A stretch of 64,000 bases of DNA from a virus. Every line of letters starts with the position of its first letter. Positions within the stretch are counted from its first letter, which is position 1. A program made the position numbers and the translations under genes. Location: the IMG/VR virus record IMGVR_UViG_3300022841_000014, positions 1 to 64,000 of that record; one strand, written 5' to 3'. Under the pieces are notes generated by a model. That model was not told the DNA's origin and searched no databases. It was given only the letters and a program-made list of their open reading frames with translations. This document shows positions 34,869-46,400 of this stretch, piece after piece.

Positions 34869-37800
34869 TTATTTAGCAGAATTTTCAAGAAAATTATAAA
34901 GTTCTTTTGGGTCACGTTCTGTTTGTGCAATCATTGGTATTAACTTTTTAAATTTAATCCAAGATTTTAATTCACCTCTATTTTTACCATTTTCATATTC
35001 TTCATCAATACTCCAAGGCATTATTTGAGTCATAAAAGAATAAGTTTTTTCTAAAGTGTTAAGTGAAACTGCAGGTGATCTAAACACTCTAAGATTTTCA
35101 CGTATATCGTAAAATTGCATAAATTCTGATTGTTGTCTTCTAAATATGTAAGCTAATGTAAATAATAGATCATCATCATCTTCTTCAGCTGCTGCATATG
35201 TTAACATTGCTGCTGCTGCCATTATACCTGTTATCATAAGTTCAGTTACTGTTTTTCTAACGTTAGATCTTTCCATATCAGACATTTCTTTCCAGTTTTC
35301 AGTAGCTAATTGTAATTTAAAACTAGATACAGCTGGAAAGACAGAATGTCTCATAAATCTAATAAAGCTAGTGTAAGTACCTTCATCAAATCTTTTCATT
35401 TCATAATCATAAATTTTTTGTTCATCTGTTAAATCTTTTGATTCAATTGTAGAATGCATAACACCTGCGTACCTACGTTTATAAGAACTTATCATCCATT
35501 TTCTAAACATCATAAATAGTTTACCCCACCATGCTCTTTCTATATGTGCTTGCAATTTAGAATCATATTGACCGTGTAATTTAATAATTAATTTTCTTAT
35601 TAATTGTTGATGATGTATTTCACCAACTTCTCTTATTGGCTTAGAACTATGGGAACTAAATTCAGCATGTTTGTTTATTTCAACACTTGATACACCGTCT
35701 TTATCAGTTTTCATTTCATAAGCTTCATACAAAGACATTGCTTCTTTTTTAGTAACTACTTTACCATTTTTGTTTATAAATTTACCATCTTTGTTTTTAA
35801 CTTTAGTAGCAGTCATTATAGCAATCATTAATGTTGATTGAGCTTCATGTTCCCCCATTGCATTTAAAGAATGCATTGTTCCAGAATGAGCTAATGATCT
35901 TAATTTACTTTTATTTTCAAAAGCATTTTTAATAATGTTAAAATCACCCATTGTATCAAAAAGTTCATTTAATATATTAATTTTACTAGTATTAATAGTA
36001 CTACCTACATCGTTTAATATTTTAGGTAATTCTTTCATATATATACCTTGTGCTTTTACTAAATCTTTTAAAGTAAATATATCAGCACCAGCTGCTTCAA
36101 TCATATTTTGAAGTTTAGCTTGTACAACGTTAGGTACAGCAGTCATTGCATTTAAAGCAAGTTGTAAATCAGCTGTATAACCAGCTATAGAATTTGAAAC
36201 TTGATTTATACTAACTCCCATAAATTTACCTGCATATACATCACTTATACCATAAATTCTGTTTTCAATCATTGATTGAACTTTTTTGTATAAATTAGAA
36301 TCTTTACCAGGCATTTTTACAAGATCTTCTTCTGATATAGTACCATCTTTTTTAAACATTGCAACAAATGCTTTTGTAGTAGAATTTCTTTTAATAACTT
36401 GTGAACCACTTATTACATGTAACAACACATCAGCTTCTGCTTCTATTTCTTTTTTGTTATGATAATTTTCGGACATCATAGTGTCCATAGCAAGCATAGT
36501 ACCCAAATCATATGATTGATCTTTTGCTTCTAATTTATTTCTATAGTAAACTGGAATAGAATGAATAGGTTTATTATTAAGATCAGTACGAGTACGTTCG
36601 TACATTGTATCTTCTTCTTCATTAATTACATTACCATATGTATCTTCATCTTTTCTTGATTTAAATACGTCACCAACGTTAGTTTTAATTGCGTTTAAAG
36701 CTTGACCACTTAATATTTTATCACTAGTTGATTGGGTTATACCTCCCATTTTAATAAATATAGGACCTTTTTCTATTGGTTGATTAAATAAACTATTTAT
36801 ACCTACTGTTTTTTTATTATTTTCTTTTAACTGTTGAACATAAGAATCATAATATTCTTTTTGAACACCTGTTAAACTTTTATATTTAGGATTTAACCAT
36901 TTAGAAATAGGTATTCCTTTTTTAAAGTTAGCTTTAATCCAATCTTTCTTTTCTTTTGAAACTTTTTTATGTTCTTTTTCTCCGTATTCTAACTTACTTA
37001 ATTTATTTTGAAAATTTTCAAGTATATCATTAAATTCACCTTTGTATTTAGTTATAAAATATTGATTATCTTTAGTAATATCAAGCATAAAATCATAACG
37101 TTTTTTATTAGAAGAACCTTGAAAATTAGCTTTTCTTTCTCTTACTGCTATTTTATTACGTTGAATAATAGAAGCTTTTCTTGTTTTTGCTTCTACAGTG
37201 TCTATTTTTTCGCTTAATATGCTAATTAAAGGATGGTCTATTAGTTTTTCACTTGAAAGTTGTAAATCAAGACTGCTGATATCCATATTAATAATGTCAA
37301 GACCTTTTCTTATTCTACTTCTTTTTTCAGCTTCTATAACTTCCATGTTTTCATTCATTTTATTGAAAACATATTCATCTTTAGTTATACCATAAGGCAT
37401 TTCATTTCTATAATCAATTTTATATTGATCTTGATATTCAGTATTTACTCTATCAAATTTTATAGCTAATGGTTCAGTTAAAGCATCTCTCATTTTATTA
37501 TCTAATGCTTTACTAACTTTTTTATATTTTCCTACTACAAAAGTTAAAGTTTTATCTATTTTATTATAATCTTCTTGTGTAATTTTATCATACTTTTTTA
37601 AATTTATAAGTACGTTAGCAATAGCATCATTATTAGAAAATACAGCCATATAAGCTTTAAATCTACTTAAATAATTAAAATCAGGATTTTCTTTATTTTC
37701 TAAACCTTTTTCTAAACCTATTAATTCAGTTACTGAAAATTCAAGATATTCAAGTATTGCTTTTTCTTTAGATTTATCTTGTAATTCTTTAAGTCTTTCT

Positions 37801-40391
37801 TGAATTTCTCTATATTTTTCTTTATATTTACCACCTTTAGCATCTGCTGATTTAATTTTAACATCTTCAAGAGTTGCATAAATTCTAGTAATAAGACTTT
37901 TTACATTTGTTAAATTATCTATTAAATTTAATTCAATTTCTTCTTTAGTTCTAGTTTCTTTTTTACTACTTGTTCTTTTTTCAAAAGTCATGTTAAGAGA
38001 TGACTGATTATTATCAGTATATTCTTCTGATGCAATGTCTATAATAGAATTTATAATTTGATCAACTTTAATAGAGTCGTATTTTTCAATATTTAATCCT
38101 AAAAATTGTTTAATTGCATTTATAAATTGTTTCCATACAGATTCTTGACTTTCAACAGCTTTTAATTTACTTCTAAAAGCAGTGTTAGTCATTATTTCTG
38201 ATGCAAATTCATTTATATCAGTAAAACCATAATTATCACCTTTTAAATCTTTATATTCAACAGCTTTAGTATAATAATCGTAAGCTTTTTGTATACTATT
38301 TCTAAAAGCAATTTGTTTATCAGTTTTAGGTTGATTAAGAGCTACAGCTGTTATGTCATGCGTTCCTTCATGTAATATAGACTCTATAGCATAATAAAGA
38401 TTAGAGTCTCCTATAATGTCTTTATTTATTAATATAGTACGAGTTAAACTATCATATCTACCAAAAACTTCATCTGTTAAAACTGCAGATGTTACAAATT
38501 TAATTTTAGATCTACTAGGTAATAAAGCTTTCATTAAAGCTAAACCTTCTTCATTCATATTTATATTAGGATTAGAATATAAATTTCTAAGAAAATCATT
38601 TAATGTTGTAGGTTTAAATGTACCATCAAACAATTGATTTAATACATCTGATTTGTTTTTATTTGTTTCTTCTTCTGATATGTTAGCAGGAGCTATTGAA
38701 ACTTTTGTTTTGTCAAACGCAAAAGATTTGTATTCTTTTTTTTCAGATTGCTGACGTTCTAACTTTAAAGTAAATGATTGATTTGCATCTTCTAATTTTG
38801 TAGTAACTTCATTCCAAGTATTTCCAAATTCATCAGTAATTTCTTGAACACGTCCTTTGTATAATTTATTAAGAACACTAGTTAGTTTATTAGTATAAAA
38901 AGCTTCAACAGGTTTATTTTTTTCTAAACTTTCAGTTTCTAATTCTTGTCTTTTTTCTTTTGCTTTTTTAATAAAACCTTCTTTTGTTTTACTATATAAA
39001 ATATAATCATTATTAATTTCTGCAGTATATCCTCCTGGTAATCTTTCATTACCTTTATTATAATATTTATCTGCATTATTAATTAAATCATCATATTTTA
39101 TTAATTCTTGCATCAAGGTTTTATGCTTTTGTACTTTAGCAGCAGTTTCACCTGTAGGAAATAATACTTTTGTATAACCTTTTTTAACACTATCTTGTAC
39201 AATAGATTTTACAAAGAAATTAACCCAATTACCTTCTTTGTTTAATAATTGTAAAAATTGATTATTATTATTTGAATTATTGTTTTTACTAGAAGATTCT
39301 AAATATTCTTCGTATTCTTCAACCGTATCAAAGTTTTCAGAAATTAATTTTGTGTCTAAACTAGCATCATTAATAATTAAATCTTTTTTATCTCTATTTT
39401 TTTGAAATAAGTCAGATTGTAATTCTAATATTCTACGTACTCCAGATTTTTCAACTTTTTCTAACTCAGATATTTCATATTCAGACATACCCTCATCTCT
39501 AAGAGCATCTTTACCCATCTCTGTTAGTTTATTTCTATTTTTAGATTGTTGTTCATCACTTCTAAACCATCCAATCATATTAGCAATTCCATTACTAAAC
39601 TCATTAATATGAGCTATTGATTTGTTTATAATATTAGGAGTTTTTATAGCATTTTCTGTATAATTACTACCACCTGGAACTGTTAAAGTAGAATGATATG
39701 ATGTGTTAGGAAGTACTTCATTATATATTTTATCAAATTCTTTTTTTGTTATTTCAACTTTTCCCCCTCCATCATCAACACTTTTAAATTGATAATATAT
39801 ATTTCTATCACTATAATATTTATATAAACTATTATTAGCTTCAAATTCTACATCTTTAGAGTTATTTCTAGTTTGAGTTTTTTTAGCAATTTTAATTTCA
39901 ACAGCAAAACTATTATCAGCTAATAAAGATGTAATAATTTCTTCTCTATCAGTAATATTTTTATCTAATATAAGTTGTTTTTGCGCTTTAGGTATTTGAA
40001 GTTTTGTTAAAGTCTCATTAATATCCCAACCATTCTTTTTACCTTTAGCAAATACTTGTATAGCTTTATCAGTATTAAGAATTTCTACAGCTGACAATTT
40101 ATAATTAACATTATTACTGTTCCTAAACTTGTCAATAGCAATCATGTAACGATTATAAAGTTTATCTGATATTGTTATATTAACAGTACCAGGAAGATCA
40201 GTTACGTCGTTTCTTACGTAACTAATCATTTTTTCGTTTACTTTATCATTAATTCTTTTAATAGAATCTAAATCACTTTTATCAAATTTTTGAGTAACAG
40301 TTGCTACACCGTTAGTAATTTTACTTATATTTTTTACTTCTCTTTGTACAAGATTTTGTACAGTTACATCTACGTCTAATTTACACGCCAT
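34869..40391 (-). CDS. giant virion (cargo) protein with zincin domain, 1840 aa
   Basis: A huge, Lys/Glu/Asn-rich protein. HEGTH at residues 674-678 (38358-38372), with a downstream DINEFASEI Glu (about residue 728), forms an HExxH zinc metallopeptidase site like those in phage polyvalent proteins. Other regions are helical and probably unfold for ejection. Near the C-terminus a hydrophobic MITGIMAAAAMLTYAAA stretch could insert in a membrane. It is the promoter-distal gene of the virion operon, 11 nt after the RNA polymerase gene, and is likely packaged with it and injected. The peptidase could mature virion proteins or act in the host. All Trp codons are TGG. Confidence 0.75.
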   Translation of the reverse strand: MACKLDVDVTVQNLVQREVKNISKITNGVATVTQKFDKSDLDSIKRINDKVNEKMISYVRNDVTDLPGTVNITISDKLYNRYMIAIDKFRNSNNVNYKLSAVEILNTDKAIQVFAKGKKNGWDINETLTKLQIPKAQKQLILDKNITDREEIITSLLADNSFAVEIKIAKKTQTRNNSKDVEFEANNSLYKYYSDRNIYYQFKSVDDGGGKVEITKKEFDKIYNEVLPNTSYHSTLTVPGGSNYTENAIKTPNIINKSIAHINEFSNGIANMIGWFRSDEQQSKNRNKLTEMGKDALRDEGMSEYEISELEKVEKSGVRRILELQSDLFQKNRDKKDLIINDASLDTKLISENFDTVEEYEEYLESSSKNNNSNNNNQFLQLLNKEGNWVNFFVKSIVQDSVKKGYTKVLFPTGETAAKVQKHKTLMQELIKYDDLINNADKYYNKGNERLPGGYTAEINNDYILYSKTKEGFIKKAKEKRQELETESLEKNKPVEAFYTNKLTSVLNKLYKGRVQEITDEFGNTWNEVTTKLEDANQSFTLKLERQQSEKKEYKSFAFDKTKVSIAPANISEEETNKNKSDVLNQLFDGTFKPTTLNDFLRNLYSNPNINMNEEGLALMKALLPSRSKIKFVTSAVLTDEVFGRYDSLTRTILINKDIIGDSNLYYAIESILHEGTHDITAVALNQPKTDKQIAFRNSIQKAYDYYTKAVEYKDLKGDNYGFTDINEFASEIMTNTAFRSKLKAVESQESVWKQFINAIKQFLGLNIEKYDSIKVDQIINSIIDIASEEYTDNNQSSLNMTFEKRTSSKKETRTKEEIELNLIDNLTNVKSLITRIYATLEDVKIKSADAKGGKYKEKYREIQERLKELQDKSKEKAILEYLEFSVTELIGLEKGLENKENPDFNYLSRFKAYMAVFSNNDAIANVLINLKKYDKITQEDYNKIDKTLTFVVGKYKKVSKALDNKMRDALTEPLAIKFDRVNTEYQDQYKIDYRNEMPYGITKDEYVFNKMNENMEVIEAEKRSRIRKGLDIINMDISSLDLQLSSEKLIDHPLISILSEKIDTVEAKTRKASIIQRNKIAVRERKANFQGSSNKKRYDFMLDITKDNQYFITKYKGEFNDILENFQNKLSKLEYGEKEHKKVSKEKKDWIKANFKKGIPISKWLNPKYKSLTGVQKEYYDSYVQQLKENNKKTVGINSLFNQPIEKGPIFIKMGGITQSTSDKILSGQALNAIKTNVGDVFKSRKDEDTYGNVINEEEDTMYERTRTDLNNKPIHSIPVYYRNKLEAKDQSYDLGTMLAMDTMMSENYHNKKEIEAEADVLLHVISGSQVIKRNSTTKAFVAMFKKDGTISEEDLVKMPGKDSNLYKKVQSMIENRIYGISDVYAGKFMGVSINQVSNSIAGYTADLQLALNAMTAVPNVVQAKLQNMIEAAGADIFTLKDLVKAQGIYMKELPKILNDVGSTINTSKINILNELFDTMGDFNIIKNAFENKSKLRSLAHSGTMHSLNAMGEHEAQSTLMIAIMTATKVKNKDGKFINKNGKVVTKKEAMSLYEAYEMKTDKDGVSSVEINKHAEFSSHSSKPIREVGEIHHQQLIRKLIIKLHGQYDSKLQAHIERAWWGKLFMMFRKWMISSYKRRYAGVMHSTIESKDLTDEQKIYDYEMKRFDEGTYTSFIRFMRHSVFPAVSSFKLQLATENWKEMSDMERSNVRKTVTELMITGIMAAAAMLTYAAAEEDDDDLLFTLAYIFRRQQSEFMQFYDIRENLRVFRSPAVSLNTLEKTYSFMTQIMPWSIDEEYENGKNRGELKSWIKFKKLIPMIAQTERDPKELYNFLENSAK

Positions 40392-40402
40392 AATTTATTT
40401 TT

Positions 40403-43400
40403 TTAACATTGTGGTTCATTTGGTACATCATTTTCACCAAATAAATCTAATTGTTCTCCTTCTTTTTGTTCATTATTAACGTTTAATAATTCTTTTTGTG
40501 CAAGATATAAACCTTTTAAAAAAGCTTTATCTATTAATTGATTAGTATTATGAGTAAATTTATTATATTCTAAAAGTTTTATAGCTGCTTCAGAATTTTT
40601 ATTTTGTAAAAAGCTTTCTACAACTAAATCTTTCATTATTTCTAAATTACCTTTTTTACCTTTTTCTGTTAATTTAGTTGTTATTTTTTTACCATAACCT
40701 CCTATTTTTACATAATTATCGTAAATAGTTTTATTAAAATTTCCATTTTTATTAGTTTGATAAGCATGTTCTACACTTCCATATTCTCTAAATATACCAT
40801 CTACACTTTCATATGTAAATTTACGAGATGCTAAATTAGATAATATCTTTGTAGATTTTTCAGATTCAGCTTGACCATAGTACACATTTATAGTTTTATT
40901 AGGAATTAATTTATCATTAGATTCTTGTAAAGATACAATATTTTCATCAGTTTTATTATTAATTAAATAATCCAATGCTGTAGCATGAGAAGGTTCTCCA
41001 AGTTCTTTATAATAAACAATAGCTTTATCTTTTAAAACACCTGATTTAAGTTGTTCTTGAATCCATTCTTTTCTTTCATTTAATTTATTATATATAGTAC
41101 CATCAAGATTATTTAAATATTTTTCAGCAAAAGCATTGTTAACATCACCATTATCAAAAATCCAACTGATATAAGCTTTAACACTTTCTTTAGTAGATTT
41201 AGTAGCTATTAAACCTTTAGCTATTTCAGTAGGTACAGAACTAAATGGATTGCCAAAATGAGTATTAGAATTATTAACTCTCATACTAAACACACCATCA
41301 ATAGATTTAGCATAAGCTACACCTGCTTTTTGATATACAGATTTAAGAACTACATTATCAGTAGCAGTTTTATTTCCTAACTGTGAATAAATTTTAATAG
41401 TTTCTACATTTACATTTTGTAAAGATACATTATTTTCTTGACTTTCTACTGTTTCTTCAGATTCTTTTATCTCATTATTAAATATAAGATCTTTTAATTG
41501 ATTTGTATTTTTATATTCTTGAGTTTCTAAAAAATGAGAAGTTTTACTCATATCAACAAATTCAAAGATTGCAAGCTGTTTATTTGCATTATCTTTAATT
41601 GGATTAACTCCAAAATTATTAATTTCAAAACTACTATTTTCTTTACCGTATTCTTTATAATTTACTTTAGAAGATTTATTTTTATAACCTTTTAATTCTA
41701 TTTGCTCATAGACAGGTCTATATTCTTTGTTAAATTTCATATTACCTTTATATTCATATAAAAAGGTTGTATTTGCATCTAAATTTTTAGAATTAGTTTC
41801 TGTTTTAATATAAGGAGTGTAAGATATTGTAGATTTATCAACTACCCCAAATTCATCTTCTCTACTGGATACTTGATAAGATTTTTGTGCACCTAATTCT
41901 TTAATAAAAACTAAATTATTAGTATTATTTCCAATTTTTTGAATTAAATCACTATTAATTTGTCTTACAAGTTTATTATCATCATAATTATTCTGAGCAT
42001 ATTCTTTATGAAAACTTTGAGCATAACTAGAGTTTCCCATTTCATTCATTTTTTCTTTAATAAATGCTTGAACTGATTGAAACTTAGTATTATTTATTTT
42101 ATGATAATTTAAAAAGAATTCATGGGGAATCATTTCATTAAAATCAATTAATGATTGATTAAATCCATTCATTAAAAATGATGCTTTAATAATATCTTTA
42201 GCTAATTTAAAATCTTGTTTATAAATATCATAAAAAGCATTTGATATATCATTTTTTTGATTTACTTCAAGTCTACCAATGTCAATACCAAAAGATTCAT
42301 TATAAAAAGTTAAAGAATTAACAAAAGCATTGTCTGAATTTTCATTTTTATTATCTTTATATGCAACTAATCTTTCTTTTACATTTTTAACAAACTCAAC
42401 AGGATTTCCTTCAACTTCTAATACTTCATATTTAGACATTAAAGAAGTGTAAAGTTCTTTACTTAATTTAGATATCATTTTCTTATCACTAGATCTACCC
42501 ATTGAACCACCATAAGAACCTGCTGTTGTCATTGAAATATTGTCTATAACATTTAAAAATTCTTTATTAGCACTAAGAAATATACTTGGATTAGCATTTA
42601 AAACATCAGATGCAAAAAATACAGAATTTTTTAATTGACTACCTAATGAAGTTAATACACCATCTCTAATGTATTTATCCATATGACCATTAATTTCACC
42701 TTTAGTTTCTTGTTTGTTAAATAACTTTAATAAATTATTTTGATAAACTAACATATCTGAAAAATTTCTACCTGATCCTAATGTATCAAATCTAGAAAGG
42801 TTAACAGAAGCATCTAGTTTTTTAGATTGGTCTTGATATTCTTTAAATGTCATTAATAATTCTACATTTTTTCTTTTATCATCTTTTTCATTATAATTAT
42901 TAGCAAGATCTTCATAAGAATATACTATTCTTTTTTGATTTTTAAGTTTTTCTATTTCTGCAATTATTAGTTTTTTATTATTTGTATTAATTAAATTAGC
43001 AACTGCATCATATAACATTGCATCATAAGAAGACATTGATTTATATTTATCATCTTTTTTAACAGATATAGATTCAAAATCTTTTGTAAATTTAGTAAGC
43101 TCTTTTAATATTGGTTGACCCATAAAAGCATCAGTCCAATAAGGATGTACACCCGCTCTAGTAAGCATAAATGCTACACCAGATGTGTATGTATTATAAT
43201 TACCTAATTCTATGTAAGGATCTTTAGCATTATCAACAAAAGCATTCATAAAAGCAGATATAGTATCTCCTATTTTAAATGACATTAATGTTTCATAATT
43301 AACACTTTTGCCTGTTTTTTCTTTTATTCTTGCAGCAGCTATTTTAGCTTGATTTACAGTAAGTTTTACAGAATTAGAATTTCCTGTATCTGGATTATTA

Positions 43401-46400
43401 TCAAATACAGTTTCATTATTTTCATTTATAAAACCTACTCCTAAATTATAACCATTAAATCTAAGATTAACCATGTTTTTAGATATATTATGATCAACAG
43501 CCATGTTTGCTGATATACCAACACCTGATTTACCTAACATGTAAGTATTTTTAAGTTCTACTTGGTATATACCATCATAAAACTTAAAATTTTCATTAAC
43601 TTGTTTATCGCTATTTAAAGATTTAATGTGATTTTGTAAATAATCAAAATCAATAGGTTTAATAATTTCTGAATATGTAGATTTATTAGTTAATATAGAC
43701 CAATACGAGTCAAATAACATATTGTTAAGACCTTTTGTAGAATCTCTATTAGATTCACTTTTAATTATTTTTCTAACACCACCTTCGTTTATACTTTCAC
43801 TTAATGCTTTTGCTCCTTCTGATTCACCTTTAACTAAATGATCTACTATTATATTAAAATAATCATTATTTAAAAGAGTTTCATCAGTAGCAGAAAACAA
43901 TTTTACCATTTCTTCTTGTGATAAATCAATACCAGTATTTTCTACAAGTGCATCATAAAAATCAGTAATATTAAATACATCCGTAGTATCAGATACATTA
44001 TCTTTTACTAATGTTTTTAAATATTCTTTAGCAGCTTTATAAGTTTTTTTAGTATATAAAGTTTTAAGTTCAGGTAACATTACAAACATTTTGTCAATAT
44101 CAAAGTCACTACCTGTCTTAGTAGTGATTTCAGTATAAGCTACAATGGTATCATTCATATGAGGAGGTAATATACCAACTATTTCTAAAGCGTCGTTAGA
44201 ACTCATCCCTTGGTTTGGTATACGATATCCAATTGCTTTTAAAACATCTTTACCAAGCATGTCTTTTAATTTTCCTTCTTTAGCTAACTGTCTATAGTTA
44301 GGAATAGCCTTAGCTATATCAGAATGTGAAATAAATATTTGACCTGGTCTTTGTTTTATTGTAGTTATTTTAGTCCCATCTTCATTTGTTACTATATCTT
44401 CATATAATGTAGGTGGTTTTAATTCATTCTTTTCAGCTAACCAAGTTACACCTTGTTCATCAGCTGTAACAATATCTAAACCATAGTTAGACATTTGTAT
44501 AAATGATCCACCGTTTGTTTTAATATTACTTGCTGCTTTTCTTATTTTAGAAAATAATATAGAATACATTTTATCCCTCATTGAAGGCATTGCTTCAATT
44601 AACATTTTCTTATTTACAGCATCTTTCATGTTATCTGTATAATCTTCAGGGTTGTCATTAATTTCACCCTGTATGATATCATACATTTTATCAGAATTTA
44701 TTTTATTATCAGCACCTTTTTCTAATAATTTAGAAAGTTTGTTTATACCATTGTTAGAAAGATCTGATAAAATACTATTTATATGATCTATAATACCAAA
44801 ACCTTGATAGTCAACACCATCAACATCATACACTTCATCTTTTTTTACTGTTGAGTATATGTTTTTTTGTATTTGAGAACCAAGTAATGTTTGTTTCATT
44901 AATTTAACTGGAAGATCTTGTTGAAGTTTCCATTCAAAATTATTTAAAACTTGAATATTAAAATTTATTTTATCACCAGATATATCAGTTGGTATATCGG
45001 CTCCTACTTTTACACCATCAAGAGTAACAGCTTCATCAATTTTTTGCTCAATCATTTGATTATAAAAAGACTCTAATTTAGAACCTTTAACAAGCATTGG
45101 TGTAAGAACCGCTTGTGAATATTTCATATAAGTAGGAGCTCCATTTACTACACCGTAATAAACACCTTTTAATGGTTGTGCTGATAACTTAAGTTCAGAA
45201 GATGTAAAAGGTTCTTTATTTTTTTCAATCATTTTATCATAAACTACATTATGAGCATCTGTCCATTTACCTGTTCTTTCAAGAATAAATTTCCATCTCA
45301 TAGGTGTAATCCATGCTTGTGCATCTGTTTGATTTACCCCTTCTTTGTAAGCACCTATTATAGATTTTCTTTCTGATTCTTTTTCTATACCAGCTAGTTT
45401 TAATGAATCATCTAAATTATCGTAAAATTTAGAATCAACTATTTGATTTTCAACTACTGACATATTAAAAGTTTCATCACCTTCTGTTAAACCTAATCTT
45501 AAATATGTACCATCTGTATAAGTTGCAGGTACACGCTTAAAGAAATCTACCATATTTTTATAATAAGCAGGATCTCCAGTAAATAATTTAGTATACTCTA
45601 CATTTGCTATAATAGTATTGATAGCATAATCAGATACCATTTGATACAAAGAAGCTCTTGTAAACACACCGTTTTCTGCACCATAACTTCTTCTTATTTG
45701 ATTATCAATAGCAGCAAAAGTATAAGCGTTTTCACCAGTTTTTTTAATTATACCTTTAGACATTAAATCGGTTACATTATCACCAACTCTATTTGTCATC
45801 ATTTTATTTAAAATATTAGTTATAACATCTTTATGATCTTCATTTAATGAATCTTTTTCTAAATAACTAGGTGAACCATCTTTATTAAATATATTAGAAC
45901 CAACTAATTTAGATTGTAAAGTATTATAGTTAATTTCAGGTGATATTTGAGAAACAAAAGCTTGACCTAATAATTTTTTAGAAGTTTCTTTGCTATTTTC
46001 ATATTCTTCAAATGTTTTTAAAAATATATCTTTACCATTATTATCCTTGTAAGAACCTATATTACCTCCTTTATCTGTGTGATAATGTATTTTTAATTTA
46101 CTATATTCTTTGTTTTTTAAATCATCATAAGCTTCAACCATTCTATTGTATTCATCTGTAAAATAATTGTAAAAAATGTCTTTAGTTTTTTTAGAAAAAT
46201 CCATATCTTCAAAACTTTTCATTTCAGCTAATGTTTCATTCATAAACAAGCCTATTTTAATTTCATAAGCAGTGTTTTTATCAGCAGGTAATATAGTAGA
46301 ATAAATAGGCTTTACAGATTGAGTTAATTCATTTGTATTAAGATTAGTTACACTAGCACCCATTACACCACCAAATCTACTTATTATTTGATCTATTACC

